Origin: Roseivirga sp. E12 | Lineage (GTDB): Bacteria > Bacteroidota > Bacteroidia > Cytophagales > Cyclobacteriaceae | Direction: 5' to 3' | NCBI RefSeq assembly: GCF_017592825.1 | Contig: NZ_JAGFMD010000008.1 | Coordinates: 1-64,000 of the forward strand | Length of the DNA: 64,000 bases | In this document: positions 54,140-63,398 of the stretch, piece after piece | How positions within the stretch are numbered: position 1 is the first letter of the stretch | Layout: each line of letters opens with the position of its first letter | Notes under the pieces: model-generated | Told to the model about the DNA's origin: nothing | Databases searched by the model: none | The model's input: only the letters and a program-made list of their open reading frames with translations | Made by a program: the position numbers and the translations under genes

Positions 54140-55174
54140 ATGAGTCAAATCACTATCGATGATATACAAGTAAGCCTCAAGCAATTCTTTGATACGAGCA
54201 GTCACAGCAAAGTGGCCGTATTGGTTGATGAAAAAACGCGCGAGTTCTGTTACCCAGTTATTCAGGGTTTGCTCCCTGAGCACTTGGTGATAGAAATTAC
54301 TTCTGGTGAAATCAATAAGACGCTTGATACTTGTCAGATCATATGGCAAGCTCTTACAAATGCCAGTTTCGATAGAAAATCTCTTTTAGTCAACTTGGGA
54401 GGCGGTGTTATTGGCGACATGGGAGGCTTTTGTGCGGTTACCTACAAACGTGGCATTGACTTTATCAATATACCAACCACCCTATTGGCAGCTGTAGATG
54501 CTAATGTAGGAGGCAAACTTGGGATTGACTTTCAGGGTTTTAAAAACCATATCGGATTCTTTAAAGATCCCAATGCCGTATTGATAGACCCTATTTTTCT
54601 CGAAACACTCCCAGATAAGGAGTTAAGATCAGGCTTTGCTGAAGTCATTAAGCATGGCTTGATAACCGATAAGGATTATTACGAAAAAGTGGCGAAAGTG
54701 GGTCTCGATCAAGACAATTGGCACGCTGTCATCGCCCATTCGGTGGAGATCAAAAACCAAGTGGTAAAGCAAGACCCAAGAGAAGCTGGCTTGCGAAAGA
54801 TTTTGAACTTTGGACATACCATTGGCCACGCTATTGAAAGCCATTATCTCGATACTGATAATCACCTATTGCATGGTGAAGCTATAGCCATTGGGATGAT
54901 TTGCGAAGCCTATGTGTCCAAAAAGTTATTAAGCCTTCAAGAAATCGACCTCAAAGAAATTTGTGAGACGATTCTAAACATTTACCCTGATATTAACATT
55001 CACAAGAAAGACTTTACGGCCATTATCAAATTGATGTATCAGGACAAAAAGAATGTCAATAATTTTCTTAATCACTCGCTAATCTATGAAATAGGGAGAG
55101 CAGGATACGATGTGGCTGTAGATGAAAAAGATGTGATGGATGCCTTGTTCTTTTATCTAACCCTAAAGCAATAA
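54140..55174 (+). CDS. aroB: 3-dehydroquinate synthase
   Basis: A 344-residue AroB. NAD-binding LGGGVIGDMGGF, PTTLLAAVDANVGGKLGID, GFAEVIKHGLI and the zinc-ligand region NFGHTIGHAIE plus HGEAIAIGM are present. It converts DAHP into 3-dehydroquinate, the step right after the upstream DAHP synthase. Expected to respond to the same attenuator. Confidence 0.95.
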   Translation: MSQITIDDIQVSLKQFFDTSSHSKVAVLVDEKTREFCYPVIQGLLPEHLVIEITSGEINKTLDTCQIIWQALTNASFDRKSLLVNLGGGVIGDMGGFCAVTYKRGIDFINIPTTLLAAVDANVGGKLGIDFQGFKNHIGFFKDPNAVLIDPIFLETLPDKELRSGFAEVIKHGLITDKDYYEKVAKVGLDQDNWHAVIAHSVEIKNQVVKQDPREAGLRKILNFGHTIGHAIESHYLDTDNHLLHGEAIAIGMICEAYVSKKLLSLQEIDLKEICETILNIYPDINIHKKDFTAIIKLMYQDKKNVNNFLNHSLIYEIGRAGYDVAVDEKDVMDALFFYLTLKQ

Positions 55175-55175
55175 A

Positions 55176-56390
55176 TTGGAAAGTATAACGCTGAAATACA
55201 GTCCGGTTATTCAAAGCTCACAGGTTCAACTCGAAGCTTCTAAAAGTGAGAGCAATCGAGCGCTGATCATCAATGCGCTTTCTGGAAATCTGTCAACCCT
55301 CAAAAACCTCTCTAATGCTCGAGATACTCAGACTATGCTCCGCCTTTTGGCGAGTGAAGAAAGTACACTTGACGTTCTAGATGCGGGTACTACTATGCGT
55401 TTTCTAACCGCATATTCCATTCTAGGTGATGAACCTAGAACTTTGACTGGTACAGAGCGGATGCAACAGCGACCAATTAAGATTTTAGCCAAGGCTTTAA
55501 AACAAATTGGTGCTAAAATTAAATTCTTAAAGAAAGATGGGTACCCTCCACTAAAGGTCCATCCCCTATCTTCTCAAAAGAAGGACCTTATCAGTATAAA
55601 AGGTGATGTAAGCAGCCAGTTTATTTCCGCTCTTTTGATGATTGCCCCACGTCTTCCCGATGGATTGACACTGAATCTTCTTGGAAAAATTGGGAGCCGC
55701 CCTTACATCCAAATGACACTTGACATGATGCGTTTATTTGGAATTAGTGCCTCATGGACGAACAATACCATCGAGATTAAACCGCAGGCATATAGCACCT
55801 ATGATTATGTGGTTGAATCAGATTGGTCGGGCGCTAGCTATTGGTACAGCTTTGTGGCTTTGGCTGACCAAGCCAGAATCAAACTTCTTGGTCTAAGACA
55901 AAAATCACTTCAAGGTGACATTGCCATTGTGAGGATAATGAATCAGCTCGGAGTTATGAGCACTTTCGAAGAAGATGGCGTCATTTTGGAGAAGATTCCA
56001 GAGCAAAAATCTGTCGAGATAGATTTCTCCGACTGCCCTGATCTCGCTCAGACGGTAGCCGTTGTTTGTGGTGTCAAAAAGATTGAAAGCCGCTTTACAG
56101 GACTGGAGAGTCTCCGCATCAAAGAAACTGATCGGATCAAAGCCCTAAAAAAGGAGTTAAAGAAGTTTTCCATCAAGCTAAAAGAAGGCGAAGAAGGGGT
56201 TTGGGAAGTGAAGTCCAAGTTCGAACCAGGTCAGGAAGCAGTGAGCATTCATACCTATGAAGATCATCGTATGGCCATGGCTTTTGCTCCACTTTGCACG
56301 CAGCAAGAAATCATTATTGAAGACCCTAGTGTGGTCAATAAGTCATATCCTAGTTTCTGGGATCATGTTTCCGATGCCATAGGGGGCTAA
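55176..56390 (+). CDS. aroA: 3-phosphoshikimate 1-carboxyvinyltransferase (EPSP synthase)
   Basis: A 404-residue EPSP synthase with a TTG start one base after the aroB stop. EASKSESNRALIINAL, DAGTTMRFLTA, GTERMQQRPI, SSQFISALLM, IKETDRIKAL and EDHRMAMAFAPL are the family motifs for shikimate-3-P and phosphoenolpyruvate binding. Last gene of the attenuated shikimate transcript; 94 bp with no gene separate it from the ABC exporter. Confidence 0.94.
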   Translation: MESITLKYSPVIQSSQVQLEASKSESNRALIINALSGNLSTLKNLSNARDTQTMLRLLASEESTLDVLDAGTTMRFLTAYSILGDEPRTLTGTERMQQRPIKILAKALKQIGAKIKFLKKDGYPPLKVHPLSSQKKDLISIKGDVSSQFISALLMIAPRLPDGLTLNLLGKIGSRPYIQMTLDMMRLFGISASWTNNTIEIKPQAYSTYDYVVESDWSGASYWYSFVALADQARIKLLGLRQKSLQGDIAIVRIMNQLGVMSTFEEDGVILEKIPEQKSVEIDFSDCPDLAQTVAVVCGVKKIESRFTGLESLRIKETDRIKALKKELKKFSIKLKEGEEGVWEVKSKFEPGQEAVSIHTYEDHRMAMAFAPLCTQQEIIIEDPSVVNKSYPSFWDHVSDAIGG

Positions 56391-56484
56391 ATTGACTCAA
56401 ATCAAATGTCGGCTAAATTACTTTCCATATCTTGGAATCAATTCAGTGTGCTCATCGTTTAGCCTTCATTGATCTTACTCTAAC

Positions 56485-58236
56485 ATGTCGAAAAAGAAAA
56501 AGCTTAATAATATTACTGTTGGTCAGGTATTTAAAACTATCATTTGGCCAAAGCGGGGATTGCTCCTAATCGGATTAGTTCTGATCCTACTCAGAAGTGC
56601 AGCCAGCCTGGTCTTACCTGGAGCTACTCGTTATTTGATAGATGATGTAGTCGTCAATAAAGACATGCAGAAGCTATGGCTGGTAATCATCGTCACCATT
56701 GCCGCCATCATTACTCAAGCAGGTACCTCGTTTGCTCTTACTCGATTACTCAGTGTACAGGCTCAAAAGCTTATTGCCCAACTTCGAGTGAAAGTTCAGA
56801 AACATATTCTTTCCTTACCTATCAATTACTTCGACAGCACAAAGTCCGGGGCACTTGTATCAAGAATCATGACTGATGTGGAGGGCGTAAGGAACCTGGT
56901 GGGTACAGGACTAGTCCAATTATTAGGTGGACTTCTGACATCAATAGGTGTATTGTATATACTTATCGACATGAACGCTAAGTTGACTGCATTCGTGATC
57001 GCTCCTGTGGTAATCTTCGGTTTGGTTGCCATGAAGGCTTTTGCTTATCTGCGCCCAATCTTTAGAAAAAGAGGTCAACTGAATGCAGAAGTAACTGGGC
57101 GTTTGACAGAAACGCTTAATGGAGTGCGTGTTATCAAGGGTTTTGGTGCTGAAACTCAAGAGATCGAAACATTCGAAAATGGTGTTGATGAACTCTACCA
57201 GAATGTAAAAAAGACACTGACCGCTACTGCCATTGTCACCAGCTCAGCAACCTTCTTGTTGGCAGGCGTTGCCAGTACAGGTATTCTCGGTATTGGAGGC
57301 TATTATATAATTCAGGGCAACATGACCGCTGGAGAATTAGTCGCCTTCATAGCCTACTTAGCAGTAATGATTGCACCGATTGTTCAGATGTCAAATATTG
57401 GTAGCCAAATCACAGAAGCCTTTGCTGGCTTAGACCGAACGGAAGAGATCATGATGACGCCTACCGAGGATGAGGACCCCAAGAGAACAGTTGAGCTACA
57501 AGGAATCAAAGGAGATATTATATTCGATGATGTGAGTTTCGCGTACGAAGAGGACAAGGAGGTATTAAAGAATATTAGTTTTGAAGCACCTTCGGGTAGT
57601 GTAACTGCCCTCGTTGGAACTTCCGGTTCTGGCAAGTCTACTATTGCCGGACTATCAGCAACCTTCTTGAATCCACGAGAAGGTAAGATTACACTCGATG
57701 GTATAGATCTTTCTACCGTCAATCTGAAGAGCTATCGCCAAAACCTGGGTGTCGTGCTTCAAGATGATTTCCTTTTTGAAGGCACAATTAGAGCCAACAT
57801 TCTATTCCCAAGACCTAATGCTACTGAGGAAGAACTCAAAACTGCCGTGGAGAGCGCTTATGTACACGAGTTTACGGACAGATTTGAAGATGGCCTTGAC
57901 ACTTTAATAGGAGAGCGAGGCGTGAAACTTTCTGGAGGACAAAGGCAAAGGATTGCTATTGCCAGAGCTGTACTTGCCAACCCTAAAATCTTAATATTGG
58001 ATGAAGCTACTTCTAACCTCGATACAGAGAGTGAGACATTCATACAGAGAAGTTTGTCCACACTAATGGAGGGTAGAACTACATTCGTAATTGCCCACAG
58101 GCTAAGTACCATTCGCCAAGCGGACCAGATATTAGTAATCGAAGAAGGACGTATCGCTGAAAGAGGAACGCATGACGAACTTATTGCCAAAGAAGGACGA
58201 TACTATCAATTGTACACCTACCAAGCCCGCATTTAA
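56485..58236 (+). CDS. ABC exporter, fused permease/ATPase (MsbA-like)
   Basis: A 583-residue half-transporter with six membrane helices in residues about 20-310 and a nucleotide-binding domain after 340: LVGTSGSGKST (Walker A), [37 protein letters not shown] and IAHRLSTI (switch His). The layout is that of MsbA/LmrA-type lipid or drug exporters; lipid A export is plausible but unproven. A Nudix gene follows with a 3-bp gap. Confidence 0.9.
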   Translation: MSKKKKLNNITVGQVFKTIIWPKRGLLLIGLVLILLRSAASLVLPGATRYLIDDVVVNKDMQKLWLVIIVTIAAIITQAGTSFALTRLLSVQAQKLIAQLRVKVQKHILSLPINYFDSTKSGALVSRIMTDVEGVRNLVGTGLVQLLGGLLTSIGVLYILIDMNAKLTAFVIAPVVIFGLVAMKAFAYLRPIFRKRGQLNAEVTGRLTETLNGVRVIKGFGAETQEIETFENGVDELYQNVKKTLTATAIVTSSATFLLAGVASTGILGIGGYYIIQGNMTAGELVAFIAYLAVMIAPIVQMSNIGSQITEAFAGLDRTEEIMMTPTEDEDPKRTVELQGIKGDIIFDDVSFAYEEDKEVLKNISFEAPSGSVTALVGTSGSGKSTIAGLSATFLNPREGKITLDGIDLSTVNLKSYRQNLGVVLQDDFLFEGTIRANILFPRPNATEEELKTAVESAYVHEFTDRFEDGLDTLIGERGVKLSGGQRQRIAIARAVLANPKILILDEATSNLDTESETFIQRSLSTLMEGRTTFVIAHRLSTIRQADQILVIEEGRIAERGTHDELIAKEGRYYQLYTYQARI

Positions 58237-58239
58237 TCG

Positions 58240-58815
58240 ATGAGTAAGCGAATTAATATTATTGACAAACAGGTTTTATCAGATAATTGGTACACCCTTC
58301 GAAAAATCACCTTCGACTATACGAAAAAGGATGGTTCTGTTCAGAGACAAGAACGAGAAGCCTATGACCGTGGTAATGGTTCAACCATTCTTCTATATAA
58401 TAAGGACAAGGGCACCATCGTATTAACAAGGCAATTCAGAATGCCTACTTATCTAAACGGTAATGAAGATGGCTTTTTAATCGAAGCCTGTGCCGGACTT
58501 CTGGAAGAAGACAATGCCGAAGATTGTATTCGCAAGGAAACTGAAGAGGAGACCGGTTATAGAATCGCTAATGTGAGAAAGGTTTTCGAAAGCTATATGT
58601 CACCAGGCTCTGTTACAGAAATCCTATACTTTTTTGTAGCCGAATATGAGGACAATATGAAAGTCAATGAAGGCGGTGGTTCGGATGAAGAAGAAGACCT
58701 CGAAGTTTTGGAATTAGAATTTGAAAGGGCCATTCAAATGGTAAGTTCAGGCGAAATTAAAGATGCCAAAACCATAATGCTCATCCAATACGCTCAGCTT
58801 AATAAGCTCCTATAA
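58240..58815 (+). CDS. nudK: Nudix hydrolase, NudK (GDP-mannose pyrophosphatase)-like
   Basis: A 191-residue protein. The Nudix-box region reads GLLEEDNAED then CIRKETEEETGY, as in NudK; VLTRQFRMPTYLNG and YMSPGSVTEILYFFVAEY are other NudK-like segments. It hydrolyses nucleotide sugars such as GDP-mannose to the sugar phosphate and nucleotide. It sits 3 bp after the ABC exporter and is probably on the same transcript. Confidence 0.83.
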   Translation: MSKRINIIDKQVLSDNWYTLRKITFDYTKKDGSVQRQEREAYDRGNGSTILLYNKDKGTIVLTRQFRMPTYLNGNEDGFLIEACAGLLEEDNAEDCIRKETEEETGYRIANVRKVFESYMSPGSVTEILYFFVAEYEDNMKVNEGGGSDEEEDLEVLELEFERAIQMVSSGEIKDAKTIMLIQYAQLNKLL

Positions 58816-58858
58816 CAACAGTACCAAACTTTTTGCCCGAAAGCCTTATTTTAGAATT

Positions 58859-59090
58859 ATGTCAAAATTCGGGCTTGCTTCCCTCCTAGTATTATTATCA
58901 CTTGCATGCTTTGCTCAAGACCCAAGTAGGTTTGCTGATAAAATCGAAATTTGTAGATGTACAGTTAACTATGTTCAATGAAGATTGACTACTAAAAAAG
59001 GGTCAGCTTATTGAAGGTAGACTGCACGTGAATAGTGATGGTTACGACATCTGGATTGAGCAAATTCGACCATTTCTTATTAAACCTTAA
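58859..59090 (+). pseudogene. Decayed exported SGNH/GDSL hydrolase
   Basis: The first part is a 40-codon frame starting with a signal peptide (SKFGLASLLVLLSLACFAQ), then DPSRFADKIE, then a TGA at 58979. About 25 bases later another frame reads LLKKGQLIEG, LHVNSDGYDIW and IEQIRPFL before TAA 59088, matching the C-terminal block V (LH-N--GY--W---I-P-L) of GDSL hydrolases. The middle 120 or so residues and the catalytic block I are missing. This looks like a gene shrunk by an internal deletion. The remainder of the 58816-59257 interval holds only a small hairpin. Confidence 0.6.
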
Positions 59091-59130
59091 TTTTTTTCAA
59101 AACTTTATTCAATCATAAAATACACTTCTG

Positions 59131-59151
59131 AATGCCCTAAGAGGCATTTTT
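59131..59151 (+). terminator. Small terminator after the decayed SGNH gene
   Basis: AATGCC (59131-59136) pairs with GGCATT (59143-59148) across a 6-nt loop, followed by T residues to 59151. It probably ended the original hydrolase transcript. Confidence 0.55.
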
Positions 59152-59257
59152 AGCACCATTCTTGTATTCAATTGTTGAGAGGTAGATAATTTTTTATGAA
59201 TATATGTTGAATATTTCATATATGTTTTTCATCTTTAGGTACATTTAACCTAAACAG

Positions 59258-59764
59258 ATGAAACCGATAGCAGTATACGTACTGTTCTTGGGCGGCATGA
59301 TGGCTACTTATTTCTCTCAAAAAGAGGAAAAAAGGCCATCGTACTTTGCCCAGCTGGAATCGATAGAACTCGAATCTCCAGTTCAGCTCACCGGCTACTA
59401 CTCATTGCCTGGTGAGCGCACCGGTTTCAATTCAGAAGCACCTAAAAAAGCATACCATATATATTTTGAAAACAAGTCTTCAGCGCCACTAAAGGTAGCC
59501 ATCCGTTATAAGGCATTCGATGGAGACTGGTCTGTAGATGGTCTAGTTAAACTGGCCCCTGGTGAAAGAAAACTCATGGGGAAATCAGACGAAAAAACAT
59601 ATTTCTATCACGTTGCCAAGAAGGACAAATCAAGAAAAGTGCCTTCGGACTCCTTCAAATTTCCACTCAAGTCTAAATCAGGCAAAAAATATCCTTTTAA
59701 GAAAAAAGAGATTTGGGAGTGTTACGACATGCAAGTGTGCAACGCATTTGCCGTGTTTAGGTAA
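59258..59764 (+). CDS. Exported or anchored protein of unknown function
   Basis: A 168-residue protein with a short N-terminal hydrophobic segment (PIAVYVLFLGGMMATYF). The body alternates strands and Lys-rich loops (KVAIRYKAFDGDW, LAPGERKLMGKS) and ends with a possible disulfide pair (WECYDMQVCNAF). No family is recognised. AT-rich DNA (about 165 bp) lies between it and the decayed hydrolase. Confidence 0.6.
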   Translation: MKPIAVYVLFLGGMMATYFSQKEEKRPSYFAQLESIELESPVQLTGYYSLPGERTGFNSEAPKKAYHIYFENKSSAPLKVAIRYKAFDGDWSVDGLVKLAPGERKLMGKSDEKTYFYHVAKKDKSRKVPSDSFKFPLKSKSGKKYPFKKKEIWECYDMQVCNAFAVFR

Positions 59765-59769
59765 CGTAA

Positions 59770-59803
59770 GGACGGGGAGGCTGCTGGAGCCTCCCCTATG
59801 TCC
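59770..59803 (+). terminator. GC-rich terminator-like hairpin
   Basis: GGGGAGGCT (59774-59782) pairs with AGCCTCCCC (59788-59796), with an outer GGAC/GTCC extension. The following sequence is T-rich but broken by C. It separates the rightward gene from the converging gene at 59812. Confidence 0.6.
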
Positions 59804-59811
59804 GTTTCTCT

Positions 59812-60600
59812 CTATTCAACAATAACTTCCGACAACAACTTTTCAAAGTAGAGCGGTGATTGTAATAGGCGACTACCATACCAGCTAAAAAGCTCTCCAT
59901 CTGCTAAAAGCACTCTAGTATCAGGCAAATTTTCTTTCAATTCCATTACATGTTTCTCCTTAAATGGGTAAGGTTCTGAAGACAAGAGCAGCACTTCAGG
60001 TCTTAGTTCAGCGATTTCTTCAATACTCAAGATTGGATAACGCGATTGGCTTAGGCAGTTTTCAAATCCAACCAAGGTCATCATATGATCAATAAATGTG
60101 CTGCTACCCGCAGCCATAAATGGATCTTTCCAAATTAAGTATAATGCTGAAATTGATTTTGACGAGAGCCTAAGGTTGGAAAACCTCTCTTCGATGTCAT
60201 GAACCATTTGGATCGCAGGTTCTGAACGACCTACTAGGAGTCCCACTTTTTGGATCATATCAAGTGCTTCGCTCAAATCACTGATATCACTCATCCATAC
60301 AGGGTATTCAGCCGCTAAGGCTTTGATCCCCTCCTGCTCATTCTCCTCTTTGTTACCAATGATTAAATCTGGTGCTAAGCCTCTAATTCTATCGAAATGA
60401 TACTGCTTAGTGCCACCGACAATCGTCTTTTCCGAACGCCACTGTTTGGGATGAATACAAAACTTAGTGATACCCACTACACGATCGGCCAAACCAAGAT
60501 CATATAGCAGTTCAGTCTGTGAGGGAACTAGTGAAACGATGCGTTGAGGCAATTTCGGGACGTTTACATGCCGCCCCATTTGATCAATCACCTCTACCAT
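59812..60600 (-). CDS. BtuF-like helical-backbone metal-receptor protein without signal peptide
   Basis: A 262-residue class III substrate-binding-protein fold: QRIVSLVPSQTELLYDLGL, RVVGITKFCIHP, IVGGTKQYHFDRIRGLAPDLII and the long backbone helix region ALDMIQKVGLLVG. This is the BtuF/cobalamin-binding family, but the protein begins directly with the mature fold and has no signal peptide or lipobox. It may be cytoplasmic, or a different ligand carrier. It follows the M42 peptidase gene by 1 bp in the pccB operon. Confidence 0.78.
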   Translation of the reverse strand: MVEVIDQMGRHVNVPKLPQRIVSLVPSQTELLYDLGLADRVVGITKFCIHPKQWRSEKTIVGGTKQYHFDRIRGLAPDLIIGNKEENEQEGIKALAAEYPVWMSDISDLSEALDMIQKVGLLVGRSEPAIQMVHDIEERFSNLRLSSKSISALYLIWKDPFMAAGSSTFIDHMMTLVGFENCLSQSRYPILSIEEIAELRPEVLLLSSEPYPFKEKHVMELKENLPDTRVLLADGELFSWYGSRLLQSPLYFEKLLSEVIVE

Positions 60601-60601
60601 A

Positions 60602-61672
60602 CTACTTCAAATAACTGAAATCATGATCATTCGGTAGTTGTACAAGAAACTCGTACATCAAATCGATCACTTTTTCAATGTCCTTTTCATGAGCCGTTTC
60701 AACAGTAGTGTGCATGTACTTCAGCGGAAGCGATATCAATGCTGATGGTACTCCTTCGTTCGAGTAAGCAAAAGCATCAGTATCAGTACCCGTAGACCTT
60801 GAAGAAGCAGACCGCTGAAAATCGATCTTCTTATCATCAGCCACTTCCATAAGCATCTTGAGCAAATTGTTATGCACAGCTGGCCCAACGGTTAGCACCG
60901 GCCCTAGGCCAGCTTTCTGATCGCCATCAAACTTCTTGTCGTACATCGGGGAATGAGTGTCATGGCAGACATCGGTGACAATCGCCACATCAGGCTTGAT
61001 TCGAGCAGCGATCATTTCAGCGCCTCGAAGTCCAATTTCCTCCTGCACCGCATTTACTACATAAAGCGAGAAAGGCAATTGCACATTATTCTCTTTAAGT
61101 CTCCTGGCAACTTCGGCAATCATAAAACCACCAATACGGTTGTCAAGTGCCCTTCCACACCAGTACTTGTTATTCAGCTTGAATAACTCGTCCTCGAAAG
61201 TGATGACTGTGCCCACGTGAATACCCATATCTAAAACCTCCTCTTTGGAAGAAGCTCCCACATCTATAAAGATGTTTTTCAGAGTAGGTGCTTTCTCACG
61301 CGCTTTATCTCTTACATGAATTGCTGGCCAGCCAAAAACTCCTTTGACCATACCTTTTTCTGTATGAAGATTCACTCGTTTCGAGGGAGCAATTTGGTGG
61401 TCAGAACCACCGTTCCGAACGACATAGATATAGCCGTCATCCCCTATATAATTAACGAACCAGCTGATCTCATCGGCATGGGCTTCGATAACCACTTTAT
61501 AGGGTGCATCAGGATTGATAACTCCTACGGCTGTACCATACTTATCAGTAAAATATGAATCGGTAAAAGGTTTGATATAGTCTAGCCAAATCTGCTGTCC
61601 TGAACTTTCAAATCCAGTAGGAGAGGCATTATTTAAATATTTTACAAGGAAGTCTTCGCTCGTCTTATTCAT
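60602..61672 (-). CDS. M42 family metallo-aminopeptidase
   Basis: A 356-residue cytoplasmic metallopeptidase/glutamyl-aminopeptidase-like protein. Di-metal ligands are apparent in IEAHADEISWFV, RALDNRIGG, NAVQEEIGLRGA (catalytic Glu pair), VTDVCHDTHSP and YMHTTVETAHEKD. M42 enzymes form dodecameric tetrahedra that trim peptides. It lies between pccB and the BtuF-like gene with 1-bp gaps on each side. Confidence 0.9.
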   Translation of the reverse strand: MNKTSEDFLVKYLNNASPTGFESSGQQIWLDYIKPFTDSYFTDKYGTAVGVINPDAPYKVVIEAHADEISWFVNYIGDDGYIYVVRNGGSDHQIAPSKRVNLHTEKGMVKGVFGWPAIHVRDKAREKAPTLKNIFIDVGASSKEEVLDMGIHVGTVITFEDELFKLNNKYWCGRALDNRIGGFMIAEVARRLKENNVQLPFSLYVVNAVQEEIGLRGAEMIAARIKPDVAIVTDVCHDTHSPMYDKKFDGDQKAGLGPVLTVGPAVHNNLLKMLMEVADDKKIDFQRSASSRSTGTDTDAFAYSNEGVPSALISLPLKYMHTTVETAHEKDIEKVIDLMYEFLVQLPNDHDFSYLK

Positions 61673-61673
61673 C

Positions 61674-63260
61674 TTATAATGGTATGTTACCGTGTTTCTT
61701 TTTAGGTAAAGTATCTACCTTGTTTTCCAGCATACTGAAAGCTCTTATTAGCTTTAAGCGGGTAGTCTCTGGTGTGATCACTTCGTCAACATATCCCCTT
61801 CTCGCTGCTCTATAAGGATTGGCAAACTTAGCCGTATATTCATCTACTTTCTCTTGAAGTTTTGCTTCAGGATCGTCTGCCGCAGCAATTTCTCTTTTAA
61901 AGATGATTTCTGCAGCTCCCTTTGCTCCCATCACCGCAATCTCTGCCATTGGCCATGCATAGTTCATATCAGCACCAATATGCTTTGAGTTCATTACGTC
62001 ATAAGCACCTCCATATGCCTTTCTGGTGATTACCGTAATTCTCGGTACAGTGGCTTCAGCAAACGCGTACAACAACTTGGCTCCATTAGTAATAATCCCT
62101 CTCCACTCTTGGTCAGTTCCTGGCAAGAACCCAGGAACATCTTCGAGCACTAATAGTGGGATGTTAAAGCTATCGCAAAAACGAACAAATCTTGCACCCT
62201 TCACACTGGCATCAATATCCAATACACCTGCTAAGGATGCGGGTTGATTACCAACAATACCTATCGATCTTCCACCAATTTTAGCGAAGCCAACAATAAT
62301 ATTTTCTGCATAGTTCTTATGCACCTCAAAGAACGTATCCTCATCAATCAAGTGCTCAATGACCTCATGCATATCATAAGGTTGATTCGGATTGTCAGGA
62401 ATAATGTCATTGAGTTTTGTACGAATCTCATTATCTGCACTATAGCTATAAACTGGCGCATCTTCCTCGCAATTCTGAGGAATATAGGAGATCAGCTTCT
62501 TAATATCGTTCAAACATTGTACCTCGTTGGCAGAGGAGAAGTGCGTAACTCCACTTTTAGTACTATGGGTACTGGCACCACCTAGTTCTTCAGCAGTCAC
62601 ATCTTCTTGCGTAACGGTCTTCACTACGTTAGGACCAGTTACGAACATATAGGATGTGTTCTCTACCATAAAGATAAAATCCGTAATGGCTGGGGAATAA
62701 ACAGCGCCACCAGCGCATGGCCCCATAATAGCAGATATTTGAGGAATCACTCCTGAAGCTCTTGTGTTCCGATAGAATATATCGGCATAGCCACCTAGCG
62801 AAACAACTCCTTCTTGGATACGAGCACCACCCGAATCGTTCAAACCAATTATTGGGGCGCCATTTTTCATGGCCAAATCCATCAGCTTGCAAATCTTTTC
62901 AGCATGCGTCTCAGACAGGGAACCACCAAATACAGTAAAGTCCTGAGAATAGACGTAAACCAAACGGCCATTGACAGTACCATAGCCAGTGACGACACCA
63001 TCTCCCAAGTAAATTTCTTTGTCGAGCCCGAAATCAGTCGCACGGTGCTCTACAAACTTTCCAATCTCTTCAAAAGTGCCCTCATCTATTAACAGCGTAA
63101 TACGCTCTCTCGCGGTAAGTTTACCTCTCTTATGCTGTGCCTCTATTCGCTTTTCTCCACCACCGAGCATCGCTTGGTCGTTCTTTGATTGAAGCAAAGC
63201 ATATTTCTCTTCTTTGCTTAAAATCCGTGCTTCAGATGGCCCGTTTTGCTGATCTCCCAT
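61674..63260 (-). CDS. pccB: Propionyl-CoA carboxylase beta subunit
   Basis: A 528-residue carboxyltransferase: [71 protein letters not shown] and the second-lobe [13 protein letters not shown]. The pattern is that of PccB, which carboxylates propionyl-CoA to methylmalonyl-CoA. ATG 63260 is chosen because a -7 element (TATCTTTG, minus strand 63287-63280) lies just upstream; the longer frame to 63356 would cross it. The alpha subunit is not in the window. Confidence 0.92.
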   Translation of the reverse strand: MGDQQNGPSEARILSKEEKYALLQSKNDQAMLGGGEKRIEAQHKRGKLTARERITLLIDEGTFEEIGKFVEHRATDFGLDKEIYLGDGVVTGYGTVNGRLVYVYSQDFTVFGGSLSETHAEKICKLMDLAMKNGAPIIGLNDSGGARIQEGVVSLGGYADIFYRNTRASGVIPQISAIMGPCAGGAVYSPAITDFIFMVENTSYMFVTGPNVVKTVTQEDVTAEELGGASTHSTKSGVTHFSSANEVQCLNDIKKLISYIPQNCEEDAPVYSYSADNEIRTKLNDIIPDNPNQPYDMHEVIEHLIDEDTFFEVHKNYAENIIVGFAKIGGRSIGIVGNQPASLAGVLDIDASVKGARFVRFCDSFNIPLLVLEDVPGFLPGTDQEWRGIITNGAKLLYAFAEATVPRITVITRKAYGGAYDVMNSKHIGADMNYAWPMAEIAVMGAKGAAEIIFKREIAAADDPEAKLQEKVDEYTAKFANPYRAARRGYVDEVITPETTRLKLIRAFSMLENKVDTLPKKKHGNIPL

Positions 63261-63279
63261 AGGTACTTTGTTAAGTAGC

Positions 63280-63287
63280 CAAAGATA
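63280..63287 (-). promoter_or_regulatory. -7 element of pccB
   Basis: TATCTTTG on the minus strand matches TAnnTTTG, with transcription expected to begin about 15 bases before ATG 63260. A -33 at proper spacing is not clear. Confidence 0.45.
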
Positions 63288-63398
63288 TATAGATAGACTC
63301 AAAAAAGAATTTTCAGCACTAGTAATTCCACAATCGGAAGATTCATTATTTATCAATATGCCTTATATTCGGCCATCCTTATAAAAGGCCTACTGAGT

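Noticed and set aside
63261-63356. Extended N-terminus of PccB
   Set aside because: Crosses a matching -7 promoter element and is unlike PccB N-termini.
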